Made by a program: the position numbers and the translations under genes
Assembly: GCA_013205455.1 (NCBI GenBank)
Contig: JABMMO010000130.1
Span: 1-8,055 of the forward strand
Origin: Actinomycetota bacterium
GTDB taxonomy: Bacteria > Actinomycetota > Actinomycetes > Nanopelagicales > Nanopelagicaceae
DNA: 8,055 nucleotides
Reading direction: 5' to 3'
Shown here: one piece after another, positions 1-7,098 of the stretch
Layout of the letters: every line of letters starts with the position of its first letter
Numbering within the stretch: position 1 is the first letter of the stretch
The notes under the pieces: generated by a model
The model's input: the letters and a program-made list of their open reading frames with translations, nothing else
Databases searched by the model: none
What the model was told of the DNA's origin: nothing

Positions 1-1482
1 AGTAATATTTTGCGTTGGTGCAATGAGTTAATGAACTATTGGGCTGAAGAAACTCCCTCGACTTTGCAAGCTGGTGGGTTGGGAATTAGAGATCTTAGAA
101 AAGCTGCAGAACATTTAGGAGTGACCGAAAATTGCGCAGCATTTGTTGCAGAACTTTGTTATCTATCTGGAATTGTGGTCGCAGACCCAGACGGACGAGT
201 TCTACCAACAACCGCTTTTGATATGTGGCAATTGAAAACTCCAGAAGAACAATGGGTTGAGATTGCAACGCTCTGGTCGTTGACATCAAGAGTTGCTGGA
301 CTAGTTGGTAAAGCGGATTCAAAGAATGTTAATGCGCTCGGTGCCGAATTAGACCGAGCAAATGCTGCGGTTATTAGAGCTCACATTTTAAAGATGTTAC
401 TTGAAAGGGCTGAATTAGCGCCGTCGCTCGATAGCGCACAATCCTTTATCCAATGGGTTTACCCCAACCGCCGTGGTGGCACACTCCACGCAGATTTAGT
501 TGAATGGACGCTGCGAGAATTGGAGTGGCTTGGTATTACCGGACAAGGCGCACTTTCTTCTTTTGGAAATAGATTTATTGAAGATGCTGACTCAATAAAA
601 ATTAATGAAGCGCTTCCTAAGCCAGTCGATCACATTTTGATTCAAGCCGATAACACTGCAATCGCACCCGGTCCGCTTACGATTGAGATTGCACGTCACT
701 TATCTACTTTTGCTGATATTGAAAGTCGTGGTGGCGCCACAGTTTATCGCTTCAGTGAAAGTTCGATTCGTCGCGGATTAGATCATGGCCACTCTGGTGA
801 TGAAATTCGGACTTTCTTAACAAAAACTTCTAAGACCCCAATGCCGCAACCACTTGAATATTTAATCTCTGATGTGGCACGCAAACATGGACGCCTTAAA
901 GTTGGATACGCAAATACTTATTTGAGATGTGAAGATGAAGCCACAATCAACCAAATACTTGGCGATAAGCGATTAGAGCATTTACGGCTAAGACAAATAG
1001 CGCCGCAAGTAATTATTTCTGACACTGAATCACGCGAAACAATTGAAGAACTCCGGAGCGCTGGTTATTTCCCAGCCGGCGAAAGTAATACCGGTTCGGT
1101 AATTACTGCGGCCGGACAAACTCGTGCAAAATCTCGACCTAAACCACCGCGGATTATTGGCGAAGCAATGGAACCTTCGCAAACCATTTTAAATTCTGCG
1201 GTCCGAGCTCTACGCGCTGGCGAAAAAGCTTCAGCACGCCAACCCCAACGCGGCGCTGAAGTCCCAAGAAGTACCGCAAATGAAACTATGGATATGTTAA
1301 ATAAATATATTGGTGAAGAAGTTTCGCTAATAATTGGGTATGCCGACACAAATGGTGGCGTAACCCAACGAATTATTGATCCGCTGTCAATTTCGCTCGG
1401 CACCTTGGTTGCTCGAGATCATGGCTCCGGCGAAGTCCAACACTTCCGAATTCCGCGGATTACCGGCGTGACTCCCGCATGA
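1..1482 (+). CDS. XPB-helicase-associated protein (Rv0862c-like), 5' end missing
   Basis: The frame is open from the first base, so the gene starts upstream; 493 residues are visible. The mycobacterial relative Rv0862c is, from memory, about 750 residues, so roughly a third is missing. A TTG at 10 is only an internal codon. Visible residues 1-200 look like winged-helix segments (for example GGLGIRDLRKAAEHLG near 25 and a second around 160-190). Residues ~209-360 resemble the N-terminal domain of XPB/Ssl2 helicases (DHILIQADNTAIAPGPL, then YRFSESS, GRLKV and LRSAGYFPA). A basic, Pro-rich linker (~370-425) leads to a WYL-like C-terminus (~430-490: IIGYADTNGG, RIIDPL, HFRIPRITGV). No Walker A or other ATPase motif is visible, so this is not itself a helicase. 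Its stop overlaps the next start by 4 bp. In mycobacteria the homologue sits beside xpb, and I infer a DNA-binding partner of the helicase. The family call is strong; the function is inferred. Confidence 0.85.
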   Translation, partial: SNILRWCNELMNYWAEETPSTLQAGGLGIRDLRKAAEHLGVTENCAAFVAELCYLSGIVVADPDGRVLPTTAFDMWQLKTPEEQWVEIATLWSLTSRVAGLVGKADSKNVNALGAELDRANAAVIRAHILKMLLERAELAPSLDSAQSFIQWVYPNRRGGTLHADLVEWTLRELEWLGITGQGALSSFGNRFIEDADSIKINEALPKPVDHILIQADNTAIAPGPLTIEIARHLSTFADIESRGGATVYRFSESSIRRGLDHGHSGDEIRTFLTKTSKTPMPQPLEYLISDVARKHGRLKVGYANTYLRCEDEATINQILGDKRLEHLRLRQIAPQVIISDTESRETIEELRSAGYFPAGESNTGSVITAAGQTRAKSRPKPPRIIGEAMEPSQTILNSAVRALRAGEKASARQPQRGAEVPRSTANETMDMLNKYIGEEVSLIIGYADTNGGVTQRIIDPLSISLGTLVARDHGSGEVQHFRIPRITGVTPA

Positions 1483-2573
1483 GCACCGATTACGGCAGAC
1501 TTAGCGCCATGATTCTTGATGACCTCAAACTATTGGTTGAAACCGAATCGCCAACTGAAGATTTAGCCGCTTGTCAAAAAGTTATGGAAGTGGCCAACCA
1601 AATAACTAAAAAATTACATGGTGAAGCTGGCGAAATTATTACCGAGAACGGTCGACCAGTATTTTGGTTCGGCGCAAAGAACCCAAAAATTGTTTTGTTA
1701 TGTCATTTAGATACAGTCTGGCCACATGGTTCGTTTCAACCGATATGGAGCGTTGTAGATGATGTAGTTCGTGGTCCAGGCGCTTACGATATGAAAGCTG
1801 GGTTCTTGCAAGCTCTTTATGCAATGAAAGATTTATCGCGTGACAAGATTGCAATTATTGCAACTTCTGACGAAGAAACCGGTAGCGCAACCTCCCGCGG
1901 ATTAATTGAACGTGTTGCAAAAGATGCCGAAGCTGTTTTGGTCTTCGAATCTGCGATAGATGGCAAAGTTAAAACTGGGCGTAAAGGTACTTCGATGTAC
2001 AAAATTATTGTGCATGGTCGCGCAGCTCATGCCGGATTAGAACCTGAAAAGGGAATTAACGCCACCGTTGAAATTGCTGAAGTTGTTCGGAAAGTTGTAG
2101 CACTCCAAGATTTAAATAACGGCACAACCGTTGTTCCAACTGCAATGGCTTCTGGGACCACCACAAATACAGTTCCGGCACTCGCTGCGCTAGATATCGA
2201 TGCTCGTTCATTTAAAATGGCTGAACTCGAACGTGTTGATGCGGCAATTCGAAAATTAACGCCAACAAACCCAGAGTGCCAAATCGAAATTCAAGGTGGC
2301 ATCAATCGTCCGCCACTAGAACTCTCTGCCACAACCGCGTTATATGAGCGGTTAGAAAAAGTTGCTGCTATAAATGGATTCGCACCAGTAGGTTCCGCTC
2401 AAGTCGGCGGGGCTAGCGATGGCAACTTCGCTGCAGCAGTAGGAGCGCCTACCCTGGATGGACTTGGGGCGCTTGGGTCAGGTGCGCATGCCCTAACTGA
2501 ATGGGTACAAATCTCAGCGATGACCGAACGTTCCCAATTAATCCATGAATTTATTAAGGATTTAATTAAATGA
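1479..2573 (+). CDS. M20 family metallopeptidase (carboxypeptidase G2 / glutamate carboxypeptidase type)
   Basis: A 364-residue predicted cytosolic zinc peptidase with no signal peptide. The M20 metal and catalytic set is complete by alignment to carboxypeptidase G2: H76 and D78 in CHLDTVWPHG, bridging D104 in GPGAYDMKAG, catalytic E132 and metal ligand E133 in TSDEETGS, E157 in VFESA, and H337 in GSGAHAL. The dimerisation-domain motif RAAHAG (H184) and G-x-N-R-P-P (274-279) are present; R277 is a candidate for binding the substrate carboxylate. Family members remove C-terminal Glu or other residues from peptides or N-acyl amino acids; the actual substrate cannot be read from sequence. The ATG overlaps the upstream TGA (ATGA) and has no clear Shine-Dalgarno, which suggests translational coupling. 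A second ATG at 1509 also lacks one. Its position between two helicase genes is odd. The family call is secure; the role is unknown. Confidence 0.93.
   Translation: MSTDYGRLSAMILDDLKLLVETESPTEDLAACQKVMEVANQITKKLHGEAGEIITENGRPVFWFGAKNPKIVLLCHLDTVWPHGSFQPIWSVVDDVVRGPGAYDMKAGFLQALYAMKDLSRDKIAIIATSDEETGSATSRGLIERVAKDAEAVLVFESAIDGKVKTGRKGTSMYKIIVHGRAAHAGLEPEKGINATVEIAEVVRKVVALQDLNNGTTVVPTAMASGTTTNTVPALAALDIDARSFKMAELERVDAAIRKLTPTNPECQIEIQGGINRPPLELSATTALYERLEKVAAINGFAPVGSAQVGGASDGNFAAAVGAPTLDGLGALGSGAHALTEWVQISAMTERSQLIHEFIKDLIK
2556..2560 (+). promoter_or_regulatory. Ribosome binding site for xpb
   Basis: AAGGA lies 9 nt before the ATG at 2570, inside the end of the peptidase gene. It supports that start even though the ATG also overlaps the upstream stop (ATGA). 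XPB can therefore probably be loaded independently as well as by coupling. Confidence 0.6.
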
Positions 2574-4219
2574 GTGATGGGCCGTTAATTGTTCAGAGTG
2601 ACAAAACACTTCTCCTAGATATTGATCATCCGCTTTCAACCGATTGCCGGCGCGCGATTGCACCATTTGCAGAACTAGAAAAATCTCCAGAACATATTCA
2701 CACCTATCGCCTGACTTCGTTAGGGCTTTGGAACGCGCGTGCGGCTGGACATGATGCTGAAAAAGTTATAGATGTCCTAATTAAGTATTCTAGATTCGCA
2801 ATTCCGCACGCGCTATTAGTTGATGTTGCAGAAACTATGGGGCGATATGGCAGACTCCGATTAGAATCAGATCCAATTCATGGATTAATTTTAATTTCAA
2901 CTGATCCAGCTGTTTTACAAGAAGTTGTGCGCGGTAAAAAAGTTGCACCGCTACTAGGTGCCAGAATTGATAACGAAACAATCGCAGTTCATCCAAGCCA
3001 ACGTGGCCATTTGAAACAAGCGCTACTTCGTTTAGGTTGGCCGGCCGAAGATTTTGCTGGATACGTTGATGGCCAAGCTCATGAGATTTCATTGGTCGAA
3101 GACGGCTGGCATATGCGTGAATACCAAAAACTTGCAGCCGAAGGATTTTGGCATGGCGGATCTGGTGTTGTAGTACTGCCGTGTGGCGCTGGTAAAACCA
3201 TTGTTGGCGCGGCTGCAATGGCACACGCAAAAGCGACAACTTTAATTTTGGTAACAAATACTGTGGCTGCTCGCCAATGGCGTGATGAATTGCTCCGCCG
3301 CACAAATCTCCATGAAGATGAAATCGGTGAATACTCTGGCGCAAAGAAAGAAATTCGCCCGATCACAATCGCTACTTACCAAGTTATGACTACGAAGAAA
3401 AATGGGTTATTTGCCCATTTAGACCTCTTTGACGGCCATGACTGGGGATTAATTATTTACGACGAAGTTCATTTGTTGCCTGCTCCGATTTTTAGATTTA
3501 CCGCTGACATTCAATCTCGTCGACGTCTGGGTTTAACTGCGACGCTAGTTCGGGAAGATGGCATGGAAGGCGAAGTTTTTTCTTTGATTGGGCCAAAACG
3601 ATTTGATGTTCCGTGGAAAGAGATTGAAGCCCAAGGTTATATCGCGCCGGCAGATTGTGTTGAAGTTCGAGTCACGTTAACTGAACACGAGAGATTAAAT
3701 TACGCAACCGCCGAGACCGAGAACCGCTATCGAGTTTGTGCCACCACCGCCACGAAGAAGAGCGTTGCTATGGCGTTAGCAAAATTTCATGAAAATGATC
3801 AAGTTTTGATTATCGGACAATACATAGATCAAATTGATGAAATTTCTAATGATTTAGGAGTACCAATTATTAAAGGTGACACCCCAATTAAAGAACGAGA
3901 ATTTCTCTACAATGCATTTCGAAATGGCGAGATTAAATGTTTAGTAGTCTCTAAAGTTGCTAACTTCTCAATTGATTTGCCAGAAGCTTCAATTGCAATT
4001 CAAATCTCCGGAACATTTGGATCGCGCCAAGAAGAAGCCCAACGCCTTGGTCGAATACTTCGCCCTAAAGCCGATGGTCGTGGCGCCCGTTTTTACTCGC
4101 TTGTTGCAAGAGATACGGTTGACCAAGATTTTGCACAAAACCGCCAACGTTTCTTAGCCGAGCAAGGTTATTCTTACCGAATCATTGATGCTGATGATGT
4201 TTTTACTGGGAAGCTTTAA
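2570..4219 (+). CDS. xpb: DNA repair helicase XPB (ERCC3/Ssl2 family, superfamily 2)
   Basis: A complete 549-residue helicase, about the length of mycobacterial XPB (Rv0861c) and, from memory, very similar along its whole length. The N-terminal XPB/Ssl2 domain (~4-166: PLIVQSDKT, YRLTSLGLWNARAAGHD, GRLRL, LRLGWPAEDF) is followed by HMREYQ (181-186), Walker A PCGAGKT (204-210), motif Ia LILVTN (225-230), Walker B DEVH (298-301), motif III LTATLVRED with the XPB hallmark RED (328-330), motif V VSKVANFSIDLPEA (460-473) and motif VI QRLGRILRPK (491-500). Bacterial XPBs studied are ATP-dependent 3'-to-5' DNA helicases linked to DNA repair; eukaryotic XPB opens DNA in TFIIH and nucleotide excision repair. 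No motif residue is missing. It is the last gene of the operon, and its 3' end overlaps the convergent glutaredoxin-like gene by 17 bp. Confidence 0.97.
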   Translation: MSDGPLIVQSDKTLLLDIDHPLSTDCRRAIAPFAELEKSPEHIHTYRLTSLGLWNARAAGHDAEKVIDVLIKYSRFAIPHALLVDVAETMGRYGRLRLESDPIHGLILISTDPAVLQEVVRGKKVAPLLGARIDNETIAVHPSQRGHLKQALLRLGWPAEDFAGYVDGQAHEISLVEDGWHMREYQKLAAEGFWHGGSGVVVLPCGAGKTIVGAAAMAHAKATTLILVTNTVAARQWRDELLRRTNLHEDEIGEYSGAKKEIRPITIATYQVMTTKKNGLFAHLDLFDGHDWGLIIYDEVHLLPAPIFRFTADIQSRRRLGLTATLVREDGMEGEVFSLIGPKRFDVPWKEIEAQGYIAPADCVEVRVTLTEHERLNYATAETENRYRVCATTATKKSVAMALAKFHENDQVLIIGQYIDQIDEISNDLGVPIIKGDTPIKEREFLYNAFRNGEIKCLVVSKVANFSIDLPEASIAIQISGTFGSRQEEAQRLGRILRPKADGRGARFYSLVARDTVDQDFAQNRQRFLAEQGYSYRIIDADDVFTGKL

Positions 4220-4460
4220 TTTCTAATATTGCTTTAGTAAAACGCTCTGGATTTACTCGCCAATAATCATGTGGCGCGCCGTTAATGAGTATCACTGGAA
4301 CTTTTTCACCATATTCGCGCTCTAACGCTAAATCGCCATCAATTAACTGCTTCTCTACTTTGAAATCTAGAATCGCTCTCAATTCATTTAATTTTGCTTC
4401 AGCAACATCACAGAGGTGGCACCCACTTCTTGAGTAAATCAGGACCTCAATCATCTTCAC
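4203..4460 (-). CDS. Glutaredoxin-like protein (DUF836 family)
   Basis: A small cytosolic thioredoxin-fold protein of 85 residues from the GTG at 4460, or 83 from the ATG at 4454. The ATG is the likelier start, because AAGGTG lies just upstream of it and the GTG has no Shine-Dalgarno. Numbered from the GTG, strand 1 (IEVLIYS, 4-10) leads to the redox motif GCHLC with C14 and C17. The cis-proline region is KVPVILING (P55), followed by a terminal helix. These features match the glutaredoxin-like DUF836 group common in actinobacteria. It probably acts as a thiol-disulfide oxidoreductase; the partner protein and electron donor are unknown. It stands alone, convergent with xpb and divergent from the secreted protease. 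Confidence 0.88.
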   Translation of the reverse strand: MKMIEVLIYSRSGCHLCDVAEAKLNELRAILDFKVEKQLIDGDLALEREYGEKVPVILINGAPHDYWRVNPERFTKAILEIKASQ

Positions 4461-4572
4461 CTTGATGTTCTCGCTAATTGAGTGAACGAATCCTTAATAC
4501 TTGCTGACAGTTTTAAGGTTCTCGCATGACCAGACATGCCCCAATCTTCTCAGCCTGATAGCGTCTCCCGCT
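4461..4572. other. Divergent intergenic region between glutaredoxin-like and protease genes
   Basis: About 112 bp that must hold promoters for both directions. TAATAC at 4495-4500 resembles a -10 on the + strand, and its complement sits in a TATTAA-like context on the - strand, but neither has a recognisable -35 at proper distance. A short inverted repeat GCATG/CATGC (4524-4528 and 4535-4539) is present but weak. The strongest elements, an extended -10 and a hairpin at the right-hand end, are listed separately. I see no riboswitch or small RNA here. Confidence 0.5.
4556..4564 (+). promoter_or_regulatory. Candidate extended -10 promoter for the secreted protease
   Basis: The bases TGATAGCGT fit an extended -10 (TGN followed by TANNNT). 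A -10 at 4559-4564 would place transcription start at about 4570-4573, on the ATG at 4573. This would give a leaderless mRNA, which is common in actinobacteria and fits the absence of a Shine-Dalgarno before this start. No good -35 is seen. The motif is short, so it could occur by chance. Confidence 0.35.
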
Positions 4573-4574
4573 AT
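4558..4574 (+). other. Perfect 6-bp hairpin ending in the protease start codon
   Basis: ATAGCG (4558-4563) and CGCTAT (4569-4574) are exact inverted repeats around a 5-nt TCTCC loop. The right arm includes the A and T of the ATG at 4573. If transcribed, it could mask the start codon; as DNA it could be a small operator. It overlaps the candidate -10, so only one of these readings may be right. Confidence 0.4.
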
Positions 4575-6942
4575 GCGCAGCAAAATTTTCTTCATCACAT
4601 CTGCATTAGCGCTCTCGATCCTCAGCGTCCCACAGGCGGAAGCTCTCGGGTTTACCCGAACCCCCTCAACGGTTTGGTTTCATACTTATGCAACCGGAGT
4701 TCAGAGTAAGACTTACCCAGCCGTAACTGCCAATGCAAAAGCGAGCGAAACCGGCAAGAGTGCAAATCTTGAAACCAAAAGTAAATTCATCGTTACATAC
4801 ACCGGATTCCCAGATGATGCTAAAGCCGCATTCCAAGCGGCAGTTGATATTTGGTCTGATCTTTTTCAATCTTCAGTCCCGATTCGAATAAATGCGACTT
4901 GGGGAAGACAAGCCACTGTTGTATTAGGTTCGAGTCGTCCTGATTTCTTTTACAAAAATTTTGTTGGTGCACCTGCAAGAGATTTAAATTATGCAACCGC
5001 TTTAGCTAATGCGCTTGCCGGGAGGGATCTAGATCCAGCTAGACCAGACATCATCATGACGATTAATTCTCGTTCCGCTTTTTATACCGGAACTGACGGT
5101 AAGCCACCGCCACGAACTTACGATTTGGAATCTGTCGTGATGCACGAAATTGCACATGGCCTTGGCTTCCTTACCTTGGCTTCATACGATCCATTCTTTG
5201 GTTACGGAAATATCGAAGACCCAACTCCATTCGATGCATTTGCCCAACTTGAAGATGGTCGTCGCTTAATGGATCTATCTACACCTTCACTTGAATTGGG
5301 GAGTGCTTTAACATCTCCACTTTATTGGGGCGGCGCAAATGGCGTTGCTGCTAACAATGGCAACAAACCGCTGCTTTATACGCCAAAAACTTATGAAGGT
5401 GGATCTTCAGTTAGCCATCTAGATGAAAAAACATTCTCACAAAGTCTGACCGATGCAGCGATGACTCCTAATCTAGATGCGGGTGAAGTGTTTAGATCAC
5501 CGGGTCCGATTACTCTTGGAATGTTTGAAGATATGCGCTCCAAGCCAGGAGCCGGAATCCCAGTAGGGCTACCAGAAGCGCCCCGGAATGTTAAGGCAAT
5601 TATTGGTGATAAGTCCGCAATAATTACTTTCGATCCGCCAGCAAACTTTCGGGCGGCACAAGTAACTTCCTACCAAGTAACTGCAAGTTTTGGTGGACAG
5701 AGCGTTGAAGTTACCGATAGCCCAGCTTTAATAACAGGTTTAAAAAATGGCAGCACTTATTCATTTAAAGTATTGGCGCGTAACCAACTTGGTGATTCGC
5801 CTACTGAGCCAAGTAATGCAATTTCGCCTGAAGCCGGCTGGAAAACTTCAGTAATTGATGGAATAGCTGATGGCAAATATATATCAACAAATATGTATAA
5901 AGGTCAGCCAATAATCGCTTATACCGATTCTAAGAACGGTGATGTGAAGGTTGCTACTTTCAACGGTAAGAGTTGGATGGTTTCAACTGTAGATGGAAAT
6001 GGCACATTAAACGGTAAAACTACAAACAATGTTGCTGGTGATGTTTCACTTTGCGTTTCCGGCACTGGGAGTAAATCAACTCTAAATCTCTTTTATCCAG
6101 ATTTAGTAAACAAAGATTTACGATATGCCGAATACGATGGCAAAACCTGGAAATATGAAGTTGTAGATGGCGATGCACCAACTGTCCAAAATTACAGCGA
6201 AAAGGTGCGAGTTCGTACCGCAAGTGATGTCAGCGTGACAAACGCATGCGCAGTAACGCCATCCGGGTTGCAAGTTATATACCGCGATGAAAGTCAAGGC
6301 GTATTACTCGGCGCAGTTCGCAGCATGAATAGCTGGATTTATGAATTAATCGATGGTGACCGCGCAACTGATGGTAGATCGACCGGAGATGTCGGTTTCC
6401 ATTTACAAGCAGCGGTTGTTGGGAAGAAAGTTTATGTATTTTATGATTCTATTTTGGTGGTAAACCAAAATAGCGAAGCAACCCAAGGCGAAGTTCGATT
6501 AGCTACTCGCAGCACTATTTATCCTGAAGATTGGGTTTACCAAACCGTGGCAATAACTGGTGGGTCGTTGGCTGTCTCCGGCTACAACGTCGGAGTTTCA
6601 GTAGTTAGTAACCGCGTATTTGGAAGTTGGTATAGCGCATCTGGAATTACAATTCCTAATCCAAATAAAATAAATTGGGCAGTGATCTCTAACAGTGACC
6701 CGGTGATTGCCGCTTCTAGCGATGCCTACGGAACACCGATAGGCGCTCTTGCGATAGATGATAAAGATTTGATATTTGGTTGCGAAGCGAGACTATGCAA
6801 AATTTCTAAACTTGATCAAAGCATCCGTCTAATATCGAACGCCAAGATGGATAAGAAAAGTGATGCGGTTTGGATAACCATCAATAAGGTGCGTTATGCG
6901 TTAACCAGTATTAACGCAAAACTCACGTTGCTAAAACCTTAA
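4573..6942 (+). CDS. Secreted metzincin-like metalloprotease with FnIII and C-terminal propeller-like repeats
   Basis: I place the start at the ATG at 4573 (789 residues) because it begins a clear Sec signal peptide: MRSK, hydrophobic IFFITSALALSILSV, then AEA with cleavage likely after residue 24. The frame is open back to a TTG at 4501, but that would bury the signal. The protease domain (~75-325) has HEIAHGLGF with zinc ligands H191 and H195 and catalytic E192. The metzincin position for the third ligand (HExxHxxGxxH) is Thr. A later SHLDE (H282) followed by AMTP (M297) matches the leishmanolysin (M8) layout of distant third His plus Met-turn. A fibronectin III domain spans ~332-419. Residues 420-789 hold repeats of W-x4-(V/I)DG type (W423, W468, W526, W588, a weaker one at W654), probably a beta-propeller. 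There is no sorting signal or C-terminal membrane anchor. Probably an extracellular protease acting on proteins or peptides; substrate unknown. Confidence 0.85.
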   Translation: MRSKIFFITSALALSILSVPQAEALGFTRTPSTVWFHTYATGVQSKTYPAVTANAKASETGKSANLETKSKFIVTYTGFPDDAKAAFQAAVDIWSDLFQSSVPIRINATWGRQATVVLGSSRPDFFYKNFVGAPARDLNYATALANALAGRDLDPARPDIIMTINSRSAFYTGTDGKPPPRTYDLESVVMHEIAHGLGFLTLASYDPFFGYGNIEDPTPFDAFAQLEDGRRLMDLSTPSLELGSALTSPLYWGGANGVAANNGNKPLLYTPKTYEGGSSVSHLDEKTFSQSLTDAAMTPNLDAGEVFRSPGPITLGMFEDMRSKPGAGIPVGLPEAPRNVKAIIGDKSAIITFDPPANFRAAQVTSYQVTASFGGQSVEVTDSPALITGLKNGSTYSFKVLARNQLGDSPTEPSNAISPEAGWKTSVIDGIADGKYISTNMYKGQPIIAYTDSKNGDVKVATFNGKSWMVSTVDGNGTLNGKTTNNVAGDVSLCVSGTGSKSTLNLFYPDLVNKDLRYAEYDGKTWKYEVVDGDAPTVQNYSEKVRVRTASDVSVTNACAVTPSGLQVIYRDESQGVLLGAVRSMNSWIYELIDGDRATDGRSTGDVGFHLQAAVVGKKVYVFYDSILVVNQNSEATQGEVRLATRSTIYPEDWVYQTVAITGGSLAVSGYNVGVSVVSNRVFGSWYSASGITIPNPNKINWAVISNSDPVIAASSDAYGTPIGALAIDDKDLIFGCEARLCKISKLDQSIRLISNAKMDKKSDAVWITINKVRYALTSINAKLTLLKP

Positions 6943-7041
6943 TTACTTCTTATTTCGACGCTGAATACGTGTCTTCTTAAGTAATTTCTTATGCTTCTTC
7001 TTCGCCATTCGCTTGCGGCGCTTCTTAATTACTGAACCCAT
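6943..7041 (-). CDS. Small ribosomal subunit protein bS22 (AURKAIP1/COX24 domain)
   Basis: A 32-residue, extremely basic protein: 18 of 32 residues are Lys or Arg. It begins MGSVIKKRRKRMAKKKHKKL and ends IQRRNKK. It closely matches the tiny actinobacterial protein seen in mycobacterial ribosome structures as bS22, which binds 16S rRNA in the small subunit and carries the AURKAIP1/COX24 domain of mitochondrial ribosomal proteins. The ATG at 7041 has a strong Shine-Dalgarno 5 nt upstream. Its stop (6943-6945) directly abuts the protease stop on the other strand, and no terminator hairpin is visible between them. The gene upstream on the same strand ends 57 nt before it, so it may be co-transcribed or have its own unseen promoter. 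It is easily missed because of its size. Confidence 0.93.
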   Translation of the reverse strand: MGSVIKKRRKRMAKKKHKKLLKKTRIQRRNKK

Positions 7042-7046
7042 ATCAA

Positions 7047-7053
7047 CTCCTTT
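7047..7053 (-). promoter_or_regulatory. Strong ribosome binding site for bS22
   Basis: On the minus strand the bases read AAAGGAG, then 5 nt (TTGAT), then the ATG at 7041. It is the best Shine-Dalgarno in the window, fitting a highly expressed ribosomal protein, and it fixes the start of this very short gene. Confidence 0.8.
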
Positions 7054-7098
7054 ACTAAATCTAGTCTTCTCTGAAAATCGATAGCTGTAGGTTACCTG

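Noticed and set aside
1065..1403. A 112-codon minus-strand open frame inside the helicase-associated gene
   Set aside because: Antisense to a coding region with recognisable domains; no ribosome binding site or family features.
2835..3344. A 169-codon open frame on the minus strand inside xpb
   Set aside because: It lies wholly antisense to a strongly conserved helicase gene and its His/Leu/Gln-rich product looks like a shadow translation.
4524..4539. Inverted repeat GCATG/CATGC with a 6-nt spacer as an operator
   Set aside because: Arms of only 5 bp are expected by chance, and it does not align with a clear promoter.
4501..4572. TTG at 4501 as start of the secreted protease (24 extra residues)
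   Set aside because: It would put a polar, Cys-containing segment in front of a clear signal peptide. The ATG at 4573 begins the signal directly.
7058..7063. TAGATT (minus strand) as a -10 for bS22
   Set aside because: Transcription would start at about the Shine-Dalgarno and remove it, and there is no -35.
7042..7098. A rho-independent terminator between the propeller-like gene and bS22
   Set aside because: No stem followed by a T-run could be found; only a 4-bp AGGT/ACCT match exists.
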